13,582 bases of DNA from Ekhidna sp. (GTDB lineage: Bacteria; Bacteroidota; Bacteroidia; Cytophagales; Cyclobacteriaceae). The stretch is taken from contig JAPPDO010000193.1 in NCBI GenBank assembly GCA_028821635.1, positions 1 through 13,582 of the forward strand, given 5' to 3'. Of this stretch, positions 8,649-13,582 are shown piece by piece; the first letter of the stretch is position 1, and every line of letters begins with the position of its first letter. The notes below the pieces were generated by a model. The model was not told the origin of the DNA. It saw only the letters and a program-made list of their open reading frames with translations, and ran no database searches. Position numbers and translations under genes: made by a program.

Positions 8649-8778
8649 GCCAACGGCTCTGGCTAAGAAACGTGCGGGTTTTGGAACACTTATCTGTCTG
8701 AAGAGTGCCGAGTTTTGTTATGTGTTTTCATGTTCATTTTACCTTGTCAGCCCGCATGTTTTCTTAGCCTTTGTTGGC
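8649..8778 (-). repeat. attC-like imperfect inverted repeat between two cassette-like units
   Basis: Left arm 8649-8678 and right arm 8751-8778 pair over nearly their full length. The outer box GCCAAC (8649-8654) matches GTTGGC (8773-8778). An unequal internal loop follows (GGCTCT on one side, three bases on the other). The inner box GGCTAAGAAA...TGCGGG pairs with its complement with one inserted base and one G/A difference. The 72-base middle is unpaired or weakly paired. This copies attC architecture (R box, unpaired spacer, L box, variable terminal structure) and is about 130 bases long, within attC range. The core box reads GTTGGCA on the minus strand, which breaks the strict GTTRRRY consensus at one base. 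The right arm contains the last codons and stop of the 273-residue gene, and the left arm ends 16 bases before the HNH gene. Confidence 0.65.
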
Positions 8779-9585
8779 GGTATGTGCTCTTTTATCAAAT
8801 GTTGGCTCAACTTCTCTAATCTTGTCTCTCAGTTTTCTCATTTTTTCAATTTTTACAGTGTCAACCTCCATAAATTTCATCGTCATATATGCAGCTTGTA
8901 AAACATAGAAAGTCGAAAATGTCAGATTGTCAAACTCAAATTCTGCATCAAACTCTATAAGTGTTTTGCTAACAGTTCCGAAATGTTCATACTTTGAATA
9001 GTGCTGATAAAGTTTATAAATTTCGCCATACCATTCAAGCGGAGTTCCTTTAAGAGCCTTCGCCATTCCTCTAGGTTTTAACTCTTGAATTTTCTTTAGT
9101 TTTATTCTTTGACCATTCGTAAAATTGTCAGGGAAGTGAAATTCAGCCCGTTCAAGGTGTTTCTTGTATTCTGACTTATCTTTTTTAATCATTTCCTCAA
9201 TTTCATCATTAAGTTCACGGGCAACAGGATGATTAAGTTTAATGACCTGTTCTTTAAATTTATTCTGATTTTTCTTATCTATAAATAATGCAAGATATGC
9301 AATTGTGATACTGTCTAAAATACAAGTTCTCATTTGGATTGCAATTGGGTATTTGAAATACCTGTTCCTGTTGAACTTATCAAATAGTGTTTCAATGGCA
9401 CTGATACCTATGTAAAGCCTTTGAAATAAATTTTGATAAACGATTTGATAATAATCAGGATTTTTATGATGATTATATTCTGTAAGCGTTTCTTTTGCCA
9501 ATGACATAAACCCCAAGAATAGTTCACGTAACTTTTTGGTGCTATTAATCTTTTTTATTTCGTGATTATAGTCTATGTGTTTCAT
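8764..9585 (-). CDS. Uncharacterised 273-residue helical protein, possibly DUF5677-like
   Basis: The protein is predicted mostly alpha-helical, with no signal peptide or membrane segment. An arginine-led helix RTCILDSITIAYLALF (86-101) and a later YKLYQHYSKYEHFG (190-203) with Ser/His spacing resemble the DUF5677 / HEPN-like helical family, but the match is by eye and weak. The residues HTANKG at the C-terminus and the TAA stop are encoded by the right arm of the attC-like repeat, so the native end of the gene has probably been set by the recombination site. Its start lies five bases after the stop of the secreted-protein gene upstream, so the two are likely co-translated and form one cassette-like unit. 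Function unknown. Confidence 0.8.
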   Translation of the reverse strand: MKHIDYNHEIKKINSTKKLRELFLGFMSLAKETLTEYNHHKNPDYYQIVYQNLFQRLYIGISAIETLFDKFNRNRYFKYPIAIQMRTCILDSITIAYLALFIDKKNQNKFKEQVIKLNHPVARELNDEIEEMIKKDKSEYKKHLERAEFHFPDNFTNGQRIKLKKIQELKPRGMAKALKGTPLEWYGEIYKLYQHYSKYEHFGTVSKTLIEFDAEFEFDNLTFSTFYVLQAAYMTMKFMEVDTVKIEKMRKLRDKIREVEPTFDKRAHTANKG

Positions 9586-9590
9586 TCTTC

Positions 9591-10268
9591 TTAATATCTT
9601 TCATTTGTCAAGTTTGTCCCTTTTAGATTTATAAATTTGATTTCAATTACATACTTATCGACATTTCCTGTTCTATACCATTCTTTCTTATAGTCACTCC
9701 ATTTCATTTCGTATTCCACTTCGTATCCAATAGCAAGGTAATTTAATTTTATTTTATCCCTGTTCTCCTCAGTGGTGGGATAAAACCAATAGCCTTCGCC
9801 TATTTGCTCTTTTGTCACATCGTTACTGCGAATACTGCGAACGAACTGCGTCCAATCAATAAATTCATTCTTAAAAATTGCAACCAATGTGTTGTAGTTT
9901 TCCATACATTTTTCAAATTGTGCATGTGAGAATGTCAGTGTGATTCTTATTTTGTACAATTTGTCATCAACGAAACGTAAGTACAATTCGTTTTCATTTC
10001 CTTTAAAGCATGGATGAAGAGTATAGTCATAGAAGACAGAAGATTCATAAACGGAGTCACCCTTTAAATAATGAGGTTTATCCCAGCGAGCGAAATAATA
10101 TTGGTTTGCCTGTTTGTCTTCCTTAATATTTCCTATAGATGCAATTCTTGTTATTGCTTTGAATTTTGATATTCCATGTTCAACTGGAAAAATTTCATTG
10201 TAAGAGCATTGTCCATGAACAAACCCTGTTAATATTATAATTAATATGAATGTTAGTGTAGTTTTCAT
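9591..10268 (-). CDS. Uncharacterised secreted protein with signal peptide
   Basis: Starting at the ATG at 10268 gives 225 residues beginning MKTTLTFILIIILTGFVHGQ, a clean signal peptide with a likely cleavage near the HGQC region; the cysteine after it lacks a proper lipobox, so it is probably not a lipoprotein. An upstream in-frame ATG at 10289 and a TTG at 10298 exist, but they add charged lysine-rich residues before the signal sequence, so I prefer 10268. The mature part is rich in aromatic and charged residues (for example YYFARWDKPHYLKG, YWFYPTTEENRDK) and looks beta-rich; no family is recognised. The longer reading would begin inside the GTTGGCGG box at 10294-10299, showing how close the gene lies to the recombination-like site. 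It is followed after five bases by the 273-residue gene. It would act in the periplasm or outside the cell. Confidence 0.8.
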   Translation of the reverse strand: MKTTLTFILIIILTGFVHGQCSYNEIFPVEHGISKFKAITRIASIGNIKEDKQANQYYFARWDKPHYLKGDSVYESSVFYDYTLHPCFKGNENELYLRFVDDKLYKIRITLTFSHAQFEKCMENYNTLVAIFKNEFIDWTQFVRSIRSNDVTKEQIGEGYWFYPTTEENRDKIKLNYLAIGYEVEYEMKWSDYKKEWYRTGNVDKYVIEIKFINLKGTNLTNERY

Positions 10269-10286
10269 CTGTATCTTTTTTTTGTG

Positions 10287-10356
10287 CATTACCGCCAACG
10301 TTTATATAAACGCAACTTAGTGAAATAATACCTTTTAACTAACCGTTGTGGTATTA
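10287..10356. repeat. Palindrome cluster between cassette-like genes and integrase stub (possible attI-like region)
   Basis: Between the secreted-protein gene and the divergent recombinase fragment lie three elements. One is the box TACCGCCAAC (10290-10299), which read on the minus strand is GTTGGCGGTA and nearly matches the distal ends of the other attC-like sites. Another is a perfect 14-base palindrome CGTTTATATAAACG (10299-10312). The last is an inverted repeat TAATACC (10326-10332) with GGTATTA (10350-10356). In an integron this position, next to intI and before the first cassette, is where attI and the cassette promoter lie. No promoter could be identified with confidence. Confidence 0.4.
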
Positions 10357-10395
10357 AATCAGCTGTTTTAACCAATTATTCTATAGATTTAGATC

Positions 10396-10635
10396 ATGAA
10401 GAGCATAGCTGATTTACGGAAGATTATGGAGGTTAAACGCTATAGTGAAAGTACGATTGTCACCTATTGTTCTTTTATTTCTAAAATCGAACGTGAGCTT
10501 GATCTACCCGTGAGTAGGCTTTCTGAAACTGATCTTCATAGCTATGTCTACTCGCAAATACATAGTAAAAAGATTTCCAGGTCTACTCAGAAACAATTAG
10601 TAAATGCTCGGGCGGGCTACAAACCTTCAAATTGA
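10396..10635 (+). pseudogene. Truncated tyrosine recombinase (integrase), N-terminal SAM-like domain only
   Basis: The 79-codon frame begins MKSIADLRKIMEVKRYSEST and reads through a typical core-binding domain of Xer/IntI-type recombinases: the KRYSESTIVTYCSFISKIE helix pair (14-33), then KKISRSTQKQLVNA (58-71), the helix that in full-length enzymes leads into the catalytic domain. Homology stops at about residue 71; the remaining residues (RAGYKPSN) and the TGA come from the hairpin of an attC-like half site. The catalytic R-H-R-Y residues are absent, so the product cannot recombine DNA. The gene points away from the cassette-like genes at its left, as intI does in integrons. It could alternatively be a remnant of an unrelated phage-type integrase. 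The breakpoint is at about 10606-10610. Confidence 0.75.
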
Positions 10636-10679
10636 GTATTCACCCGCCATTGCCTATAAGCCATTGTTAGCGGTATGTG
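10609..10679 (-). repeat. attC-like half site fused to the integrase stub
   Basis: GGCGGG (10611-10616) pairs with CCCGCC (10643-10648), an inner stem. The right side continues with GCCTATAAGCCATTGTTAGC and then GGTATGTG up to 10679, but the matching left arm is missing and the recombinase coding frame stands in its place. TTGTTAGCGGTATGTG at 10664-10679 differs at one base from TTGTTGGCGGTATGTG at 8771-8786, the right end of the complete repeat there. It follows the stop of the 124-residue gene (minus strand) by nine bases, the same gene-to-site relation as at the other copies. Confidence 0.6.
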
Positions 10680-10688
10680 GTTTTCTTT

Positions 10689-11063
10689 CTACCAAAACAT
10701 TATCAATAAAACAGCGATTATTATTATCCCAAGTATAACTAGAACTGGAATAATTAACTTTCTGTCGCCTCCTTTTATTTCAATTTCAAACTGTCCAGAA
10801 CCAGTTTTAATTGTTTGTTTTGCTTTGACATACATACCTCGTTTATTTAATGCTGAAAGTTCACCCATAATCGCCATCAAGTCATTTTGTCCAATCTGAC
10901 TTTGAGTTATTTTTTCTAATGCTCCTTTTCTGATTTCAACATCATCAGAGGCAACTTTTTTTGATAGTTCATGTTTATCGTCATCCGTTAAATTGGGAAT
11001 GTTTGTGATTATTTCAATAATCTTTGTATTGTCAAGTCTTACTAACTGATTACTACTTTCCAT
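10689..11063 (-). CDS. Small C-terminally anchored membrane protein, uncharacterised
   Basis: A 124-residue protein. Residues 1-80 are mostly helical and acidic/basic mixed (IIEIITNIPNLTDDDKHELS). A beta-like GSGQFEIEIKGGDRK (88-102) follows, then one hydrophobic segment at 103-123 ending two or so residues before the C-terminus, the topology of a tail-anchored inner-membrane protein. The start overlaps the end of the 393-residue gene by 11 bases, so it is the last gene of the overlapping operon. The TAG stop is followed nine bases later by an attC-like half site. No family is recognised. Confidence 0.75.
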   Translation of the reverse strand: MESSNQLVRLDNTKIIEIITNIPNLTDDDKHELSKKVASDDVEIRKGALEKITQSQIGQNDLMAIMGELSALNKRGMYVKAKQTIKTGSGQFEIEIKGGDRKLIIPVLVILGIIIIAVLLIMFW

Positions 11064-12234
11064 ATTGTTTTAATTCTTTGATTAATATTTTTAATTCAGA
11101 AATTTCTTCTGCAATGAACCCGAAACTAATAAATCCACCAATTAAACCACCCCAAAATAAAAAGGAATACCATTCCTCTCTAACTGACCAAGAAATTATT
11201 CCAGCAATTATGATTAATACAACTACCAGTTTAAATATTGATTTTGAGATTGATATTTTCAATATTTTTAGAGGTTTCATTTCTGCTTTTATTATCAGTT
11301 TTCCACCCTCGCCTTGGAAAGTTCCGTTCATATCAACTGCACTATCGCCTTTTGCTAACTCTTCATAATGAGTATAAAAAAGATTCATGTCATGATTATT
11401 AAGAAAAGATTCGCTAATTGCTTTTTTGCTTACAGAATTTACAGAAACCATTTCATAAGCTAAATATTTGTCTGAATATTTTCTATACTTTGAATTAGTT
11501 TCAATTTCGTTAATTCTAAAATTTGGGAACGAAATTTTTTGATAATCTTTGTTTGATAAGTCTAAATGACACTTGTAAAAGGATAATTCATAACTTGCTG
11601 TAAACGCTCCTCTTTTAAACTTTGTAATGATTGGTAAAAACGTATCAAAATCTTTTTTAACTTGATTAAAAGCAGTTTGAAGTTTGACTTTTAAAATATA
11701 CTTACTCACTTCTAAAGCTTCACCTTTTTCTTCATCTTTCAATACGTTAAATTTAAATAGATTAAAGGTTAGTTTATTTATTCTATCATAATCATTCTCA
11801 AATAACTCTAAAAAGTCATTGATTCTTGAAAGTCTTTTCTTGTTTGAAGATTGTGAGTACCTGTATCTGTCTCTGTAATTATACGTTTCTTTTTTCCAAA
11901 AAGTATTAACAGTTTTTTTGATTGAAGACATAAAGTCGTGAATTCCAAGTTTATGTTTTGCTTCCTCTGTAAGAAATTGTGGCATAAAGCCTACAATACG
12001 CCCTTTCATTAAATCGGTTAAATGGTAATTCCCATTCGCCCATTCAGAATATTTTCTTTTAAGATAACCAAAAGATTGTTTCCCATATTCATCGTAATAG
12101 TAATTTGATATTTTTTTCCAGGTTTCTAAGTCAGCATTGAAAAACTCTTGAAGTAGAAATTGATTATAATCCAAATACTCGGTTGTAAAGTCAATTTCTT
12201 TTTCGGAAAAATAGTAATTGCTACACCAACTCAT
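11053..12234 (-). CDS. Uncharacterised 393-residue protein with two C-terminal transmembrane segments
   Basis: Residues 1-320 are soluble, rich in Tyr, Lys and Asn, and probably mainly helical. A GTFQGEGGKLIIKAEMKP stretch (304-321) then resembles the QFEIEIKGG motif of the next gene's product. Two membrane spans follow, about 334-350 and 357-374, joined by a very short charged turn, forming a hairpin with an acidic/basic helix at the end. The start codon overlaps the stop of the upstream three-TM gene by four bases (ATGA), a strong sign of translational coupling. No family or catalytic motif is recognised. With its neighbours it may form an inner-membrane complex. Confidence 0.82.
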   Translation of the reverse strand: MSWCSNYYFSEKEIDFTTEYLDYNQFLLQEFFNADLETWKKISNYYYDEYGKQSFGYLKRKYSEWANGNYHLTDLMKGRIVGFMPQFLTEEAKHKLGIHDFMSSIKKTVNTFWKKETYNYRDRYRYSQSSNKKRLSRINDFLELFENDYDRINKLTFNLFKFNVLKDEEKGEALEVSKYILKVKLQTAFNQVKKDFDTFLPIITKFKRGAFTASYELSFYKCHLDLSNKDYQKISFPNFRINEIETNSKYRKYSDKYLAYEMVSVNSVSKKAISESFLNNHDMNLFYTHYEELAKGDSAVDMNGTFQGEGGKLIIKAEMKPLKILKISISKSIFKLVVVLIIIAGIISWSVREEWYSFLFWGGLIGGFISFGFIAEEISELKILIKELKQYGK

Positions 12235-12929
12235 TTTTTGAAATAATATATTAATCCTATTACGATAAGAATAAAAAGTAGTGTTGCCACTAAATATGTC
12301 TTTGCTGGTAAATCTTTGAAGTCAAAACTTCTTTTATTCTTTTCTGTTTTTTTAATAATAACATTTGAGTCGTTCGACCAAATGCCATTATAATTTGCTT
12401 TGGATTCTAACTGTGCATTTTCATTCTTTACTTTTATTGGTAAATCCAATTTTTTAATTTGACCTTTCGTTACTTTAGGCGGGTTGTTAGTCAGTATATC
12501 TCTTAGTTTCCCAATAGTATTTTGGATTGAGGTCTTGATATCATCCTTTATTGAGAATTGGCATTTATCTATCGTTTTATAAATAGATTTCATAGAGGTA
12601 CTTATTCTTTTAATTGAAGAAACTGCCTCTGTGTACAAAATTTCGCCCGAAATGGACTTTTTTTGAAGTTCATTAGTTATTTCATACACGTTTTCAACTC
12701 TTCTCAGAATAAGGTCTTTTTCAATTCGATTATCACTTCTTCGTTTATCAAAAAATACAGTAATTAGGACAGCCAATAAAACTGTTACCACAATTGAAGT
12801 AACATTAACCAAGTCAATACTTTTGGATATTTCAAAATAAGGGAAATCAATAAACTTCCCAACCAATATCCCAATAAGTATCAGACAGATATACAAGACG
12901 ACTTTGAGAATATTAATTTGAAGCTTCAT
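12231..12929 (-). CDS. Uncharacterised three-TM membrane protein with cytoplasmic helical domain
   Basis: The 232-residue product has two N-terminal membrane spans (about 8-27 and 41-60), a charged FFDKRRSDNRIEKD turn that suggests the following domain is cytoplasmic, and a helical, possibly coiled-coil region of about 70-145. A low-complexity polar stretch precedes a final span at 211-230 with a lysine tail. Its start lies inside the end of the STAS-like gene (17-base overlap) and its end overlaps the next gene by four bases. The layout, two TMs plus a helical signalling-type linker, would suit a membrane signal transducer or anchor, but no family is recognised. Confidence 0.8.
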   Translation of the reverse strand: MKLQINILKVVLYICLILIGILVGKFIDFPYFEISKSIDLVNVTSIVVTVLLAVLITVFFDKRRSDNRIEKDLILRRVENVYEITNELQKKSISGEILYTEAVSSIKRISTSMKSIYKTIDKCQFSIKDDIKTSIQNTIGKLRDILTNNPPKVTKGQIKKLDLPIKVKNENAQLESKANYNGIWSNDSNVIIKKTEKNKRSFDFKDLPAKTYLVATLLFILIVIGLIYYFKK

Positions 12930-13257
12930 TATGAGCGTCCTCTATGTATTCATAGACATCTTCTTTTATGTATTCTTCTTCATTAGATATTATCTCTAGT
13001 CTGTTAATGATCTCGTTATAATCTATTTTATCATTTCTTATGAGTCCGCCAAAAGATTCTTCAAGAAATGAAGTCCCATAGCCATCCGTACCATCTAAGT
13101 CGATAATAACCTTTTTATTCTTGGCAATGGCTGTTTTAAATGCGTTGGCTAAAATTTCCCTTCGGAATTGCTCACCTGAATTCTTCCCTTCCTCAATATA
13201 TCTGGGTCCGGGAGTATAGTTAAAGTCCGTAGCTATTTTAATTTCTATTGATTCCAT
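12913..13257 (-). CDS. STAS-like DUF4325 family protein
   Basis: The 114-residue protein shows the DUF4325 layout: GKNSGEQFRREILANAF (24-40), then the core strand and helix KVIIDLDGTDGYGTSFLEES (49-68) with FGGLIR (69-74), equivalent to the strand-helix of STAS domains in anti-sigma-factor antagonists. The tail is acidic. In other genomes DUF4325 proteins are often encoded beside GHKL-ATPase-fold proteins, suggesting a partner-switching signalling pair. Here it starts inside the previous short gene (20-base overlap), whose sequence looks like such an ATPase C-terminus, and overlaps the next membrane-protein gene by 17 bases. It is a likely regulatory component of this operon; the signal and target are unknown. 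Confidence 0.8.
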   Translation of the reverse strand: MESIEIKIATDFNYTPGPRYIEEGKNSGEQFRREILANAFKTAIAKNKKVIIDLDGTDGYGTSFLEESFGGLIRNDKIDYNEIINRLEIISNEEEYIKEDVYEYIEDAHNEASN

Positions 13258-13456
13258 GACAGCTTATGTTATCTTGATTTAATTCCCAATAAACAAATGT
13301 ACCACTAAAGGATTTTGATATGGATTTAAAGTCCTTTTTCTCTACGTTTGCATGAACATCATTTGTTATGATGTTTAAATTACTAATTTGATCTCTCTTC
13401 AAAGCCATATTAATGTCTGGTAAACCTTTCCAAAGATAAGATTTGTTGTAAAACAT
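13238..13456 (-). CDS. Short 72-residue ORF resembling the C-terminus of a GHKL-type ATPase
   Basis: This reads from the ATG at 13456. WKGLPDINMALK (9-20) resembles the glycine-rich G2 region, and SNLNIITND (25-33) followed by KSFSGTFVYWELN (48-60) resembles the last strands (the common FPGT pattern) of histidine-kinase-like ATPase domains found beside DUF4325 proteins. On its own it lacks the N and G1 boxes needed to bind ATP. The preceding frame ends at TAG 13461-13459, just two bases before this ATG, and the frame of this ORF is closed by a TGA at 13492-13490. So it is either a small coupled gene or the 3' part of an ATPase gene split by a frameshift. Coding status is fairly likely; identity is tentative. 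Confidence 0.55.
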   Translation of the reverse strand: MFYNKSYLWKGLPDINMALKRDQISNLNIITNDVHANVEKKDFKSISKSFSGTFVYWELNQDNISCHGINRN

Positions 13457-13458
13457 TC

Positions 13459-13582
13459 CTATATTCTTGTTTGATTTAACTGTCGGACATCACTTTCAAT
13501 AACGTTTGATTTCTGGTCAATTGTAATATGATAGTCCGTATATCTTGATGAAAAAGTAAGTTTTGTTTTCCCATCCTCGTAA
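13459..13582 (-). CDS. C-terminal fragment of an uncharacterised protein, cut by window edge
   Basis: The frame is open from the window edge for 40 codons to TAG at 13461-13459, beginning YEDGKTKLTFSSRYTDYH and ending DVRQLNQTRI. It is too short to assign. Pairs of alternating hydrophobic residues (KLTFSS, YHITID) suggest beta strands, and DVRQLNQ could be the helix before a GHKL G2 box. Read together with the next ORF, it may be one gene interrupted near 13459-13490. The bulk of the gene is outside the window. Confidence 0.5.
   Translation of the reverse strand, partial: YEDGKTKLTFSSRYTDYHITIDQKSNVIESDVRQLNQTRI

Larger units (their letters stand above)
6150..10679. mobile_element. Putative decayed integron-like gene-cassette block
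   Basis: This entry combines the observations above. Two two-gene units (HNH nuclease plus methyltransferase; secreted protein plus 273-residue protein) lie on the minus strand. Each ends at an attC-like inverted repeat, with the next unit starting within about 20 bases of it. A broken tyrosine recombinase gene diverges from them at the right end. Restriction-modification genes are known cassette cargo in integrons of other phyla. No functional integrase is visible, and the cargo operon on the right of the stub is not explained by a simple integron order. Exact borders are uncertain. Confidence 0.45.

Noticed and set aside
8647..8901. 84-residue plus-strand frame across the hairpin
   Set aside because: It spans the inverted repeat and runs antisense into the 273-residue gene; no protein-like features.
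10287..10679. Treating the whole stretch as a single attC site containing an inserted integrase fragment
   Set aside because: The arms at 10290-10320 and 10643-10678 share only the core box and scattered bases, and 390 bases is too long; a junction of two separate sites fits better.
11024..11368. 114-residue plus-strand frame opposite the two-TM protein gene
   Set aside because: Antisense shadow over two well-supported overlapping minus-strand genes.
1..13582. CRISPR array, tRNA or rRNA genes
   Set aside because: No regularly spaced direct repeats, and no cloverleaf or rRNA-like sequence was recognised by eye; a covariance search was not possible.

Overview
The window looks like a piece of a Bacteroidota chromosome, probably a Cytophagales-type environmental organism. 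The reasons are AT-rich DNA, a TonB-dependent receptor with the Bacteroidota-style carboxypeptidase-D regulatory N-terminus, weak or absent Shine-Dalgarno sequences, and an integrase fragment and hypothetical proteins of Bacteroidota flavour. This placement comes from protein style only; no rRNA or other marker gene is present.

Layout, left to right. (1) 1-3936, minus strand: a TonB-dependent outer-membrane receptor followed by the first 470 codons of a hydantoinase/oxoprolinase (HyuA-type) enzyme cut by the window edge; plausibly an uptake-plus-catabolism pair. (2) 3937-4065: a divergent intergenic region with nested inverted repeats. (3) 4066-5913, plus strand: a 615-residue protein with a helical N-terminus and three diverged repeats of about 157 residues, function unknown. 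(4) 5914-6263: a gene-poor convergent gap. (5) 6150-10679: an accessory block resembling an integron or gene-cassette array. It holds a two-gene restriction-modification unit (HNH endonuclease and DNA cytosine-5 methyltransferase, 4-nt overlap) and a two-gene unit of uncharacterised proteins. Imperfect inverted repeats built like attC sites bound or separate these units. On the right is the N-terminal stub of a tyrosine recombinase, divergent from the cassettes and broken inside another attC-like half site. (6) 10689-13582, minus strand: a tightly overlapping operon of a STAS-like DUF4325 protein, a possible GHKL-ATPase-like C-terminal fragment, a three-TM protein, a two-TM protein and a small tail-anchored protein. 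It too ends on an attC-like half site.

The most interesting reading is a decayed integron-like platform in a Bacteroidota genome. Two independent hairpin sites have the outer box, internal loop, inner box pattern of attC, and they sit immediately after stop codons and just before start codons. The motif TTGTTRGCGGTATGTG recurs almost perfectly after two unrelated operons. The integrase stub is divergent from the array, as intI normally is. Against a simple integron, the membrane/STAS operon lies on the far side of the integrase stub, and only one of the core sites fits the classical GTTRRRY consensus. The second candidate is the overlapping membrane/STAS operon, whose small membrane proteins I cannot place in any known system.
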